Shown: positions 34,688 through 43,377 of the stretch, one piece after another
Layout: each line of letters starts with the position of its first letter
Numbering within the stretch: the first letter of the stretch is position 1
Origin: JAKFVC01 sp040386595
GTDB lineage: Bacteria > Planctomycetota > Planctomycetia > Planctomycetales > Planctomycetaceae
Length of the DNA stretch: 64,000 nt
NCBI GenBank assembly: GCA_040386595.1
Contig: JAZKFE010000091.1
Location: 1 to 64,000 of the forward strand
Direction: 5' to 3'
Translations under genes and position numbers: made by a program
Notes under the pieces: model-generated
The model's input: the letters and a program-made list of their open reading frames with translations, nothing else
What the model was told of the DNA's origin: nothing
Database searches by the model: none

Positions 34688-35688
34688 ATGATCGGAACGA
34701 CCTTGTTCCTCTGGGAGAATGTCCGATTGCGTCGCTATTTTCTATTTATTGCCGTAGTCGGAATCATCGCCTTGTCCTTTGTTTTGGGGTGGGGAAAGCT
34801 TCCCGGCGTGACCACCAAAGCCGATGACGCGATTGCTCACAACAATGTGGCTGAACTGCAGCGTGTCGTGAAATGCTTGCGGCCGTTGCAAAAGGCGTTG
34901 GGTAAGCCGCAGCCCGGGGATTGGTTGGCGGAACATCAGGAAGACGGCCAGACGTTTGAACAATATCTGGAACGTCAGCCCCAGCCGTTTCCTAAAGAAC
35001 TATCGACGCTCTACATTCAACCGATCGGGGAATTCAGCCCGACGCAACGGCAACTCGTCGCGACGACAGCGCAATGTCTGGAGCGGTTTTATGGACACCC
35101 CGTGAAGATGCTGCCTGGCATCGGATTGGATGATTTCCCACCGTACGCTCGGCGGGTCAGCAACATCACCGGCCAGACCCAGGTTCTCAGTACGTATGTG
35201 TTGCATACTGTTTTGACGCCCAAACGTCCGCGAAATGCCATCGCGGTATTGGCACTTTCTGCAGAGGACCTTTGGCCCGGACCGGGGTGGAATTATGTGT
35301 TTGGTCAGGCGTCGTTGATAGACCGAGTTGGTGTCTGGTCGATTCAGAGATTTGGCGATCCAGACCGCAGTCCCGAGGCGTATCAGCTGTGTCTCGAACG
35401 TACCCTGGAACGGCTTTGCACGAAACCGGTCACATGCTGGGGATTAAGCATTGCATTGCGGCCGAATGCGGAATGAACGGCAGCAACAGCCTCGAAGAAA
35501 AAGATCGAGGTGTTCTTTATTTTTGTGCGGACTGTCAGGCTAAAGTTTGGTGGAGCTGTGATCTGGCCCCACAAGAACATCTCGCGAAGATGGCTCAATT
35601 TGCCACAGACACGCAGCTCAAAGAGGCTGCCGAATATTGGGAGCAAGCAGGTCGCACACTGCAGCCAATACACGGCAAGCCTAAATGA
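34688..35688 (+). pseudogene. amzA: Archaemetzincin-like metalloprotease, frameshifted
   Basis: Two overlapping frames make one archaemetzincin. Frame one (34688-35476) has an N-terminal membrane helix (about 14-36) and the family's central region (WNYVFGQASLIDRVGVWSIQ). Frame two, ending at 35688, supplies the catalytic HETGHMLGIKH zinc site followed by C..ECGMNGSNSLEEKDRG and CADCQ. The family signature is HExxHxxxGxxH plus CxxxxCxM..CxxC. The switch is one base short near 35409-35415; an extra A in CTGGAACGG would join LCLERTLE to TALHETGH. Whether this is a true mutation, a sequencing error or recoding cannot be told. The sequence resembles eukaryotic AMZ2 strikingly around the active site. 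Confidence 0.8.
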
Positions 35689-35725
35689 TTTTATCCCTAT
35701 GAGAGCGTGATCCGAAGCATCGTAT

Positions 35726-36232
35726 CTACCAGGGCAGATTCACAATCGCCCATTGGCCGAAGTTCTCTTCCACTTCGACCTGCAACCCGGTCAAAGGGTG
35801 CGTGTGGTGCGGTTTGATGGCCTCTCGCAAGCGATGGCCAATCCATTCCGCGATACGTTCAGCTGTCGTGTTGACGACGGGCAGCAGCACGCAATCTTCT
35901 CTCGGGAAGATCCAGCGGCGGTCCTCGAATGTGACCTCGACTTCACGCTCACCAGCCGCAACCAAGATCCGTGGGTGCTGGGTCGGCAACAGGACGTGGT
36001 GATCCAGCTCCAGCACGATTTTCTGCAATGCATCTCGCAATGCGATGAAATCAAACACATACTGATTCTCATCGAGCGGTCCAGAAACCTCCACCGCGGT
36101 GCGCCAGTTGTGGCCGTGTAGACGCTCGCAGATGTTGCCGTTGAAGGTAATAAAATGAGCCGCGCTGAAGACGAGATGGTCCTTCGTCACACGAACTCGA
36201 AATTGGGCGGCAAGGGGGGCGGGGTCTGACAT
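35726..36232 (-). CDS. queD: 6-pyruvoyl-tetrahydropterin/6-carboxytetrahydropterin synthase family protein (QueD-like)
   Basis: I chose the ATG at 36232 because it starts just before the first strand; longer open frame upstream reads through the divergent gene's leader. The 168 residues contain the zinc ligands H26 (SAAH), H39 and H41 (LHGH), the active-site Cys C35 (NGNICERLHGHN), the catalytic D77/H78 pair (ELDHH), and a glutamate pair E155/E156 in VEVEENFGQWA. This suits the queuosine-pathway enzyme, but PTPS-type relatives share these residues. There is no adjacent queC or queE gene in the window. It converges on the archaemetzincin gene. Confidence 0.8.
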   Translation of the reverse strand: MSDPAPLAAQFRVRVTKDHLVFSAAHFITFNGNICERLHGHNWRTAVEVSGPLDENQYVFDFIALRDALQKIVLELDHHVLLPTQHPRILVAAGEREVEVTFEDRRWIFPREDCVLLPVVNTTAERIAEWIGHRLREAIKPHHTHPLTGLQVEVEENFGQWAIVNLPW

Positions 36233-36464
36233 GGGAGCTGTTCCTGGAGCACAAAACACGTGGAGCACGCGTCTTAGTCTTGGCGAAACCGGGAGTAGAT
36301 TCAAGGGGTGTTGCCGAATTGAAAAATGGCATCGGAAATGTTCCGGATCTGGATGAGCCTGAATTGATCCAAATCTCGGAACCCGACGTTTCCGTTCTTG
36401 AGGTTGTGTTTGAAATGAGCCTCTCGCGTGTTGTGGCTCACTGCAATCCAATAGGGAATCTCCA

Positions 36465-37148
36465 ATGAAATTCTTGCTTTTGACCATCGCCTTATTAGGG
36501 GATCCGTCCTCAGCGCCGTCACCGCTGCCGGCCGTCACGGTTCAAGAGATTGCGTCCGCCGTGCAAACGGGTTCGATTTTGGCTTCACAAGGTGACTGCC
36601 TGGCGATCCGAGCCTATTCCATGAGCAGTTACACGCATGTGGCTGCGGTGGTGATGCAGAACGGCCAGCCCGTGGTCTATGACACGATGCCGGGGACTGG
36701 CGTCCGTCGGTTGCCGTTGGCGGATTACCTGATGTCACAGCGGCCCACGGATGTGCAACTGTTTCATCCGAAGCAGGCGTTTTCAGCCACTCAGGCCGCC
36801 GCGTTTGAAAAGCATTTGCAAGCTCAGATCGGCCGTCCGTACGATGTGAAACACTTCGCCACAGGCCGGCGTTGCCAGGGGCTCCATTGTTCCGAGTACC
36901 TCACCGACGCGTTGATTGCCAGTCGGCATCTGGTGGCGACGAACCCTGCGCGGATCTCGCCGAGTGCGCTCGTGACGAGTTTGACGGATCATGATCTCTA
37001 TCTGACAGGAACGCAGCACAATCTGCCCGAACCACCCGCTCCGCCGGTCCCGGTCAGCGAGACGTGGTACGGTCGAGCTTGGCAAGATACGAAGGTCTGC
37101 AGCTACGGCTGCTGGGAGCAAACTCGCCGCTGGTTTTGTTGTAAATAG
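36465..37148 (+). CDS. YiiX-like permuted papain-fold hydrolase
   Basis: This 227-residue protein has a short hydrophobic N terminus (KFLLLTIALL), probably a signal. The catalytic order is His first then Cys: H58 in SYTHVAAVV and C142 in LHCSEYLTDAL. That is the circularly permuted NlpC/P60 arrangement of YiiX/YaeF-type proteins, which are thought to act on lipids or amide bonds. The tail is Pro/Cys/Trp-rich (VCSYGCWEQTRRWFCCK), unusual for the family. It is divergent from the QueD gene. Confidence 0.75.
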   Translation: MKFLLLTIALLGDPSSAPSPLPAVTVQEIASAVQTGSILASQGDCLAIRAYSMSSYTHVAAVVMQNGQPVVYDTMPGTGVRRLPLADYLMSQRPTDVQLFHPKQAFSATQAAAFEKHLQAQIGRPYDVKHFATGRRCQGLHCSEYLTDALIASRHLVATNPARISPSALVTSLTDHDLYLTGTQHNLPEPPAPPVPVSETWYGRAWQDTKVCSYGCWEQTRRWFCCK

Positions 37149-37210
37149 TCTGGCAATTGAGTTTTGTCGAATCACGAGTTTGCGTTGTTTATTAGGGGCG
37201 CAGACAAAGA

Positions 37211-37325
37211 ACCCAGGAATGATCTCACGCAAAGACGCGAAGGCGCAAAGATGAAGAACGTTTTGTTCTGTTGAGCTTCGGGACTTTACGCCTCCATCGA
37301 ATCTTGATGAGTGTCATTCCTGGGT
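37211..37325. repeat. Inverted-repeat element, ATGATCTCACGC class, copy 1
   Basis: The termini ACCCAGGAATG (37211-37221) and CATTCCTGGGT (37315-37325) are perfect 11-base inverted repeats. The left side continues ATCTCACGCAAAGACGCGAA, as in the element at 39026-39115; the right side is degenerate. It lies just upstream of the phosphodiesterase gene. Confidence 0.7.
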
Positions 37326-37408
37326 GTCGAATCTCCTGGGGGTGGTTAGAATTGTGCGACGCCACAGCCTGTGGGGCATCGCTGAAAAAATCACCGCGAG
37401 ATTCGAAA

Positions 37409-38968
37409 ATGATTCGTGAGATGCGTCGCGTTTGTTGGAAGGTGGTGGGGATTCTGGGGGCCGCTTATGGCCTGGCGCTGCAGGCGGCGGATCAGACGGT
37501 GCCGACTACGTTTCTGCGGAATGGGGTGACGGCTCATCGAGGGAATTCGGGTGACTTTCCTGAGAACACGCTCCCCGCGTTGCAGAGCGGCATTGAGGTC
37601 GGAGCGGATTGGATTGAACTCGATATCTACCGCACTGCGGATGGAAAATTGGTCGTTACTCATGATCGTACGACCGAGCGAGTCGGCGATCAGAACCTGA
37701 CTGTATCTGATACCACCTACGAGAAATTGCAGGCGGTTGATGTCGCTACCGATTTCCGTCGACGACTTCACAAGACGCTCGACGAAGTTCCGGCCCAGTC
37801 GATGCCCCTGCTGGAAGATGTTCTAAAAATTGCGGTGAAGCAGGACCGCACTCGGGTTTCGATCCAGCCCAAGATGGACTGTGTTGCGGACGCGATCGCT
37901 CTCGTGAAGTCTCTGAAGGCGGAACGCTGGGTGGGCTTCAATGATGGCAATCTGAAACTCATGTCCGAGGTCAAACGGCTGGCTCCTGAAATCCCTGTGT
38001 TCTGGGATCGTGGCGCTGACACTCAAATTGACGATGACATCCGCATCGCTCGGCAGCAGGGTTTTGAGACCTTGGTCCTGCATGTAAGCGGCGTGAATTC
38101 AGAAAAGGTGCAGAAGATCAAAGCCGCCGGGATGGCGGTCGGCGCCTGGACCGTCAACGATCAAGCCACCATGCGGAAGCTAGTCGATCTGGGTGTCGAT
38201 CGGATTTATACCGATCAGCCTCGTTTGCTGCTCGCCGTTCACGCCGAGCGATCCTTTCAACCTGTTGCGTGTGAAGGGACATACCCGCATCACCTGCAAG
38301 GAATCTGCACTAACGAACGGGATGCGATCTTCTGGAGCTTTACGACGAAGCTGGTTAAGACCGATCGTAATGGGAAGACGCTGCAGAAAATCGATGTCGG
38401 CAATCACCACGGCGATTTGTGCTTTTATCAGGACAAGATCTATGTGGCGGTCAACTTCGGGAAGTTCAACGATCCTCAAGGGAACGCCGATTCTTGGGTC
38501 TATGTTTACGATGCCCGTGACTTAGCCTTGTTGACCAAGCACGCGACGCCAGAGGCATTCCATGGGGCAGGGGGGATTGGTGTGCGAGACGGCCGGTTCT
38601 TCGTCGTGGGTGGGCTGCCGGAGGGGATCGCCGAGAACTACATCTTCGAGTACGACGGCACGTTCAAGTTCATCAAAAAACATATCCTTCCCAGCGGACA
38701 CACACATTTGGGAATTCAGACTGCAACGTTCGCCAATGATCGCTGGTGGTTCGGTTGTTATGGTACCCCGCAGATCCTGCTTGTGACCGACCCGAATTTC
38801 CAATTGAAAGGTCGCTACGAGTTCGACTACTCACTGGGAATCGTGGGCTTGCCGGACGGACGTTTCTTGTCGGCCAGTGGACGCAGTGACAAGGCAAAAG
38901 GCTGCACGGGAACGGCCCGGATTGCCGTGGTCGATGAAAAGTCCGGGCTCAGTGTCGTTGACAAGTAG
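37409..38968 (+). CDS. Glycerophosphodiester phosphodiesterase fused to a propeller-like domain
   Basis: Starting at ATG 37409 gives 519 residues with a signal peptide (VCWKVVGILGAAYGLALQAA). The GDPD domain (about 40-275) shows the catalytic HRG (H43), PENTLPAL, IELDIYRTADGKLVVTHD and VGAWTVND near its end. The remaining ~240 residues look like a beta-propeller (GKTLQKIDVGNHHGDLCFYQ, GAGGIGVRDGRFFVVGG, SGHTHLGIQTATFANDRWW). It should hydrolyse a glycerophosphodiester outside the cytoplasm; the propeller might bind ligand or the cell envelope. The gene lies between two related IR elements. Confidence 0.82.
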   Translation: MIREMRRVCWKVVGILGAAYGLALQAADQTVPTTFLRNGVTAHRGNSGDFPENTLPALQSGIEVGADWIELDIYRTADGKLVVTHDRTTERVGDQNLTVSDTTYEKLQAVDVATDFRRRLHKTLDEVPAQSMPLLEDVLKIAVKQDRTRVSIQPKMDCVADAIALVKSLKAERWVGFNDGNLKLMSEVKRLAPEIPVFWDRGADTQIDDDIRIARQQGFETLVLHVSGVNSEKVQKIKAAGMAVGAWTVNDQATMRKLVDLGVDRIYTDQPRLLLAVHAERSFQPVACEGTYPHHLQGICTNERDAIFWSFTTKLVKTDRNGKTLQKIDVGNHHGDLCFYQDKIYVAVNFGKFNDPQGNADSWVYVYDARDLALLTKHATPEAFHGAGGIGVRDGRFFVVGGLPEGIAENYIFEYDGTFKFIKKHILPSGHTHLGIQTATFANDRWWFGCYGTPQILLVTDPNFQLKGRYEFDYSLGIVGLPDGRFLSASGRSDKAKGCTGTARIAVVDEKSGLSVVDK

Positions 38969-39025
38969 CTCTTGAACGAGCTGCAATTTGCGAGATGAAC
39001 TTCGCAGTCATTGAAGATGTTTTCA

Positions 39026-39115
39026 GAATGATCTCACGCAAAGGCGCAAAGAGAAACTTTCTGCTCGGTTGATCGCTGGAACGTTGCGCCTTGGCGCCTC
39101 TGCGTGAGATCATTC
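39026..39115. repeat. Inverted-repeat element, ATGATCTCACGC class, copy 2
   Basis: Perfect 15-base arms (GAATGATCTCACGCA at 39026-39040 and TGCGTGAGATCATTC at 39101-39115), with partial pairing continuing inward through AAGGCGC. It is related to copy 1 at 37211-37325; together they bracket the phosphodiesterase gene. Confidence 0.75.
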
Positions 39116-39253
39116 CTGGATCGTGCTTGCCACGCCCGGTGATCTCAACACGGGCGACTTGTGGCGATGATCTCTTCGATTCAGTTCGGTCATCTACTAT
39201 CATAGACCGATCGCGAAAACTCTGTCTTTCACTCATCATTTGAGACTTCATCC

Positions 39254-40429
39254 ATGTTTGATTTGGCTGCCATTCAGCAGGCGTTAAAAGATTTTCGACT
39301 TGATGGTTGGCTGCTCTATGATTTTCGCGGCAGCAATATTCTGGCGCGTCGCATCCTGGATTTGGGCGAACAACCCATCGGTTCACGCCGGTTCTTCTAC
39401 TATGTTCCGGTTGCTGGCACGCCGCAGAAATTGGTCCATCGGATTGAACAAGGGGCTCTCGATCATCTGCCCGGTGATAAGACTGTTTACCTCACTTGGC
39501 AAGAATTAGAAGCGAGCGTGCAGAAGCTGATCCAGGGGCAATCTCGCGTGGCGATGGAGTACTCGCCGCGGAATGCGAATCCCTATATCTCCAAGGTCGA
39601 CGCCGGCACGGTGGAACTGGTCCGCGCCTGTGGTGCCGAGCCGATTCCTTCGGGAGATCTCATTCAGCTGTTTGAAGCGACGTGGGATGACGCGCAATGG
39701 GCCAGCCATCTAGAAGCGGCGAAACACACCGATTCGGCGTACGCTCGGGCCTGGAAATTCATCGCTGACCGGATTCGCGCGGATACTGCCGTGACCGAGC
39801 GTGATGTGCAGGACGAAATCATGCGGCATTTTGCCGAGCATGGTATGACCACCTATCATCCCCCCATTGTCGGTGCGGGACCGCACAGCGGTGATCCTCA
39901 CTATGAGACCGGTGAGACTCCCCTCAAGGCGGGCGATTTCGTGTTGGTGGACTTGTGGGCGAAACTCGATCAACCTCGCGCTGTGTATAGTGATTTAACC
40001 CGAGTGGGATTTATCGGGGAGACGGTCCCTGAAAAGTATGAGACGATATTTCAGATCGTCGCCCGAGCTCGGGATGCCGCGATTGACTGTGTTCGCAACG
40101 CCTTCGCGGCGGGGGAAGAACTGCAGGGTTGGCAAGTCGATCAAGCCGCTCGCGATGTCATTACCGCGGCCGGTTACGGTCACGCGTTCGTCCATCGTAC
40201 CGGTCACAGCATTGGCCAAGAGACCCACGGCAACGGTGCCAATATGGATAATCTCGAAACTCACGAACAACGGCGTATTCTTCCGCGAACCTGTTTTTCC
40301 GTGGAACCAGGAATCTATTTGCCGGAATTTGGAATTCGTTCGGAGATCAACGTATTCGTTGACGCTCAGAAACAAGTGCATGTGACCGGCGGCGAATTAC
40401 AACGCCAGGTCGTTCCGATCTTAGCGTGA
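39254..40429 (+). CDS. M24-family Xaa-Pro aminopeptidase
   Basis: This 391-residue protein has an N-terminal creatinase-like domain and a pita-bread C-terminal domain. The five dinuclear-metal ligands are visible: D233 (LVDLW), D247 (YSDLTR), H318 (HRTGHSIG), E351 (SVEPGIYLPEFGIR) and E364 (RSEINVFV). It likely removes N-terminal residues before proline in the cytoplasm. The first ligand sits in VDLWAK rather than the common VDxGA, a modest subfamily difference. It is a single gene with an IR element ~140 bases upstream. Confidence 0.88.
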   Translation: MFDLAAIQQALKDFRLDGWLLYDFRGSNILARRILDLGEQPIGSRRFFYYVPVAGTPQKLVHRIEQGALDHLPGDKTVYLTWQELEASVQKLIQGQSRVAMEYSPRNANPYISKVDAGTVELVRACGAEPIPSGDLIQLFEATWDDAQWASHLEAAKHTDSAYARAWKFIADRIRADTAVTERDVQDEIMRHFAEHGMTTYHPPIVGAGPHSGDPHYETGETPLKAGDFVLVDLWAKLDQPRAVYSDLTRVGFIGETVPEKYETIFQIVARARDAAIDCVRNAFAAGEELQGWQVDQAARDVITAAGYGHAFVHRTGHSIGQETHGNGANMDNLETHEQRRILPRTCFSVEPGIYLPEFGIRSEINVFVDAQKQVHVTGGELQRQVVPILA

Positions 40430-40563
40430 TCGAACTATTAGACTCGAGTTGTTTTCGAATCCAACAGCCCGGATGGCTCGACGTCAGTAGTCAGAGGTGT
40501 AAGCCTCTGGGACACTAACGCCGTTGCTAATCCTTATAAAATAAAACGAAACTGGGCCATTGC

Positions 40564-41445
40564 GTGTCACGTCATCCGCATCATCGAATTGCCATTGTTG
40601 GAGCCAGCGGGCAACTTGGTTCTGAGCTCCGACGCCTGTTGGGTGACCGGGCTATTGCGATCCGACACAGTCAGCTGGAGCTCTCTGATCCCACGAGTAT
40701 CCGGGCGGCTTTCGTTGCGACAAATCCCGACTTTGTGATCAACGCCGCGGCCTACAACTGGGTCGATAAGGCCGAGGACGAACCCCAGGCCGCGTATGCC
40801 GTGAATGCTCTGGGGCCGAGGAATCTCGCGCTCGCCTGTGCTGAACGATCTCTGCCGTTGCTGCATGTCAGTTCGGATTATGTGTTCGGCTTGGATGCCG
40901 GAAATGCTCCTTTTCGAGAAACGGATCCCCCTGGACCGCTGAGTGCGTATGGGCTGTCTAAACTGGCTGGTGAGTACTTCGTCCGCAGTCTCTGCCCGCA
41001 GCATTTCGTGATCCGCACCTGTGGCCTGTACGGGAATGCCGAAGCCGTCGGCAAAGGCAATTTTGTCAAGACGATGCTGCGACTGGGGCGAGAACGCGGG
41101 CATGTACGGATTGTCAACGATCAGCAGTGCACGCCGACATCCACTACGGACTTGGCGGCGGCACTGGTGCAGTTGATCGAGACTGATGCCTTCGGCCTGT
41201 ACCATCTGACTAATCAGGGTGCCACAACGTGGCATGACTTTGCCCGCGAGGTTTTTCTTGCCGCAAAGTTAGAAGTCACCACCGAACCCATCTCGACGCG
41301 TGAGTTCGGTGCGAAGGCCCCTCGGCCGGCGTACAGCGTGTTGAATTGCGACAAGGCGGCGGGGGTTCTCAACGTGGAGATGCCCCCTTGGCAAGAAGCC
41401 GTCACGCAGTACGTGCGGAGTTCTTTAGAGCACCCAGGTTCTTAG
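40564..41445 (+). CDS. rfbD: dTDP-4-dehydrorhamnose reductase (RmlD/RfbD)
   Basis: This 293-residue SDR starts with GTG at 40564. It has the NAD(P) motif IVGASGQLGSEL, the NAAAYNWVDKAEDEPQAAYA region typical of RmlD, and catalytic YGLSK (in GPLSAYGLSKLAGEYF). The C-terminal substrate-side segment GLYHLTNQGATTWHDFAREV is also characteristic. The enzyme makes dTDP-L-rhamnose for cell-surface glycans. The other rml genes are not next to it. It converges on citrate synthase. Confidence 0.88.
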   Translation: MSRHPHHRIAIVGASGQLGSELRRLLGDRAIAIRHSQLELSDPTSIRAAFVATNPDFVINAAAYNWVDKAEDEPQAAYAVNALGPRNLALACAERSLPLLHVSSDYVFGLDAGNAPFRETDPPGPLSAYGLSKLAGEYFVRSLCPQHFVIRTCGLYGNAEAVGKGNFVKTMLRLGRERGHVRIVNDQQCTPTSTTDLAAALVQLIETDAFGLYHLTNQGATTWHDFAREVFLAAKLEVTTEPISTREFGAKAPRPAYSVLNCDKAAGVLNVEMPPWQEAVTQYVRSSLEHPGS

Positions 41446-41471
41446 TCCGGGCTGAGTACCCTGGTCTCGGG

Positions 41472-42599
41472 CTACTCTAAACTTTCGCGTTCGCTCAGTG
41501 GTTCGAACGTCAGTCCTGTTTGGCCGACGTATTTGGCTCGCGGGCGGATCAGGCGATTGTGCTGGGTTTGCTCGATGATATGAGCACACCAGCCGGCGAC
41601 GCGGCCCGCAACGAATAGCGGCGTAAAGAGATCGACGTCCAAGCCCAGATAGTAGTACAGGCGGGCGCTCGGCCAGTCGAGATTGGGGTACAGTCCCTTG
41701 GCGTCGCGGGCGAGCCGCTCAATGGTTTCGGCCGTGCGTTCGAGCTCCAGCTGCCCGCATTCCTCGGCTAAGCGGACACAGTAGTCCTTCAGTACATAGG
41801 CTCGCGGATCACCTTCTTTATAGACCCGGTGGCCGAAGCCCATCAAGCGTCGTTTCTGGCCGATCATGTTGTGGAACCAGTCCTCGGCGTTGTCCGGAGA
41901 ACCAATCTCCTGCAGCTGCTTGAGAACTTGTTCGTTGGCACCGCCGTGCAGCGGTCCCTTCAATGCGGAGATGGCAGCCACCACCGCGGAATGCAGGTCA
42001 GATTGCGTTGATGTCACCACGCGGGCCGTGAATGTGGATGCGTTGAATTCATGCTCGGCGTAGAGAATCAACGAGACATCCATCGCCCGTTCTTGAGTCG
42101 GCGAAGGTTCATCTCCAGTAATCAAATAGATCAGATTTCCCGCGACGCTCAGATCGGGTTGCGGTTTCAGGACGCGCAGGCCCATGCGTTGGCGGTAGCG
42201 AGCGGCGATCAAAATCGGGATTTGCCCGAGTAAACGCTCGGCTTTGGTCACATTCGAGGATCCCGTCGGATCTTCATCCCAGTGGGCCAGGGCACTGACG
42301 GTGGTCCGCAGCACGTCCATCTCACCCACATGCAGCGGAATGGTGGACATGAAGTTGATGACTTCGTCCGGAACGGTGCTGGCTTCGACTAGAACGGCTT
42401 CGAAATCAGCGAGTTCTTCTTCCGACGGCAGACGGCCCCGCAACAGCAGATGGGCGACTTCCTCAAAGGTGGCGTCTTCCGCCAGGTCGCGTACGGCGTA
42501 ACCGTAATATTGAAGTCCCCCCTCGATGGTGGAGATGGCCGTCTCCCCGGCGAGGACCCCGTCAAGACCGGGGAAGTAGGGTTGTTTTTCCTGGCTCAT
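41472..42599 (-). CDS. gltA: Citrate synthase
   Basis: The ATG at 42599 starts MSQEKQPYFPGLDGVLAGET and gives 375 residues, normal for compact Gram-positive-like (type I) enzymes; upstream codons in the same frame run into the SlyX gene on the complementary frame and look non-native. Active-site landmarks are AEHEFNAS (H183), PLHGGAN (H218), GFGHRVYK (H257) and D308 in NLDWPSA. It condenses oxaloacetate with acetyl-CoA in the TCA cycle; 2-methylcitrate synthase is the close alternative. SlyX lies 157 bases upstream on the same strand. Confidence 0.9.
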   Translation of the reverse strand: MSQEKQPYFPGLDGVLAGETAISTIEGGLQYYGYAVRDLAEDATFEEVAHLLLRGRLPSEEELADFEAVLVEASTVPDEVINFMSTIPLHVGEMDVLRTTVSALAHWDEDPTGSSNVTKAERLLGQIPILIAARYRQRMGLRVLKPQPDLSVAGNLIYLITGDEPSPTQERAMDVSLILYAEHEFNASTFTARVVTSTQSDLHSAVVAAISALKGPLHGGANEQVLKQLQEIGSPDNAEDWFHNMIGQKRRLMGFGHRVYKEGDPRAYVLKDYCVRLAEECGQLELERTAETIERLARDAKGLYPNLDWPSARLYYYLGLDVDLFTPLFVAGRVAGWCAHIIEQTQHNRLIRPRAKYVGQTGLTFEPLSERESLE

Positions 42600-42756
42600 G
42601 CAACCGTCCGTGACTAAAAATTCATAGGTCATGGCCGAGTCTCCTGACTCTGCCACAACGGCCAGACCGAAGGTCTTCATGACCATTCGGCGATCTCTCG
42701 CGACAAGGGCGGAACGCACACCACCCTCGGTCGGCGAAGACCGTGATTCCCCCATG

Positions 42757-42996
42757 CTAATAATGTGGAGGCCGTTCGGCCAGCGGGTCGCGGGGTGGTT
42801 CGGGATCGGCCAGACTTTCCAACCGAGTTTCAAACCGCGCAAAAGCTGCTCGAGAAGCCAGAATTTCACGTTGTTGGTTCAAAACGACCTCGTTCAAGGC
42901 GTCGAAATCCTGCTGTAATTGCATCCAGCGAATTTCGAGTTCCGTGACCCGCTGCAACAACGCTTCAGTTTGATCCACGCCAATATACCCTTGCAT
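42757..42996 (-). CDS. slyX: SlyX-family small coiled-coil protein
   Basis: This 79-residue protein is mostly heptad-patterned (RVTELEIRWMQLQQDFDALN, then QQREILA) and ends with PPHY, the SlyX signature tail. SlyX's biochemical role is unknown. It starts at 42996 with a normal ATG. It is located upstream of citrate synthase on the same strand, possibly co-transcribed. Confidence 0.8.
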   Translation of the reverse strand: MQGYIGVDQTEALLQRVTELEIRWMQLQQDFDALNEVVLNQQREILASRAAFARFETRLESLADPEPPRDPLAERPPHY

Positions 42997-43377
42997 GTTG
43001 ATGATTTGATGCGAGGTCGTCGGTCCCGCCTGTTTTCGGGGGCCGTCGCACCTAACTCAGGAATCGTACGGTGCGTAGCCTGCAGACAACAAGCGAGTCC
43101 GTCGTCGAATTGTTTCTTACGTCACCTGACGCTCTCAGTCGGGGCTCTTTCCCTGAGATTGTGAATCCAATACTCGACATAAGCGAGTTAGTACTCGTGC
43201 AGACAGGTATGCTACCGATTGCATGTGAAAACGGTTGCCTGGAGTCGATTTTAGACCATGGATCTGTTAACCTTGATGGGTCTCTGGCGATTGGAAATGG
43301 TGACACCAACAAACGCACCCCGTCAGAGCTCATTGGGCATTCATCTTGTCTCTATCTGATCCACGGGAGTACGGGCG
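42997..43377. other. Divergent intergenic region, 381 bases
   Basis: This stretch lies between SlyX (-) and the DUF1501 gene (+). Short open frames on both strands lack signals. No hairpin or clear promoter is recognised. Confidence 0.4.

Noticed and set aside
35400..35420. Programmed frameshifting at the archaemetzincin junction
   Set aside because: No X-XXY-YYZ slippery heptamer or obvious downstream stem is visible, so a one-base indel or sequencing error is more likely.
40567..41235. 222-codon minus-strand frame opposite dTDP-4-dehydrorhamnose reductase
   Set aside because: The sense protein has all RmlD motifs; the antisense frame is a shadow.
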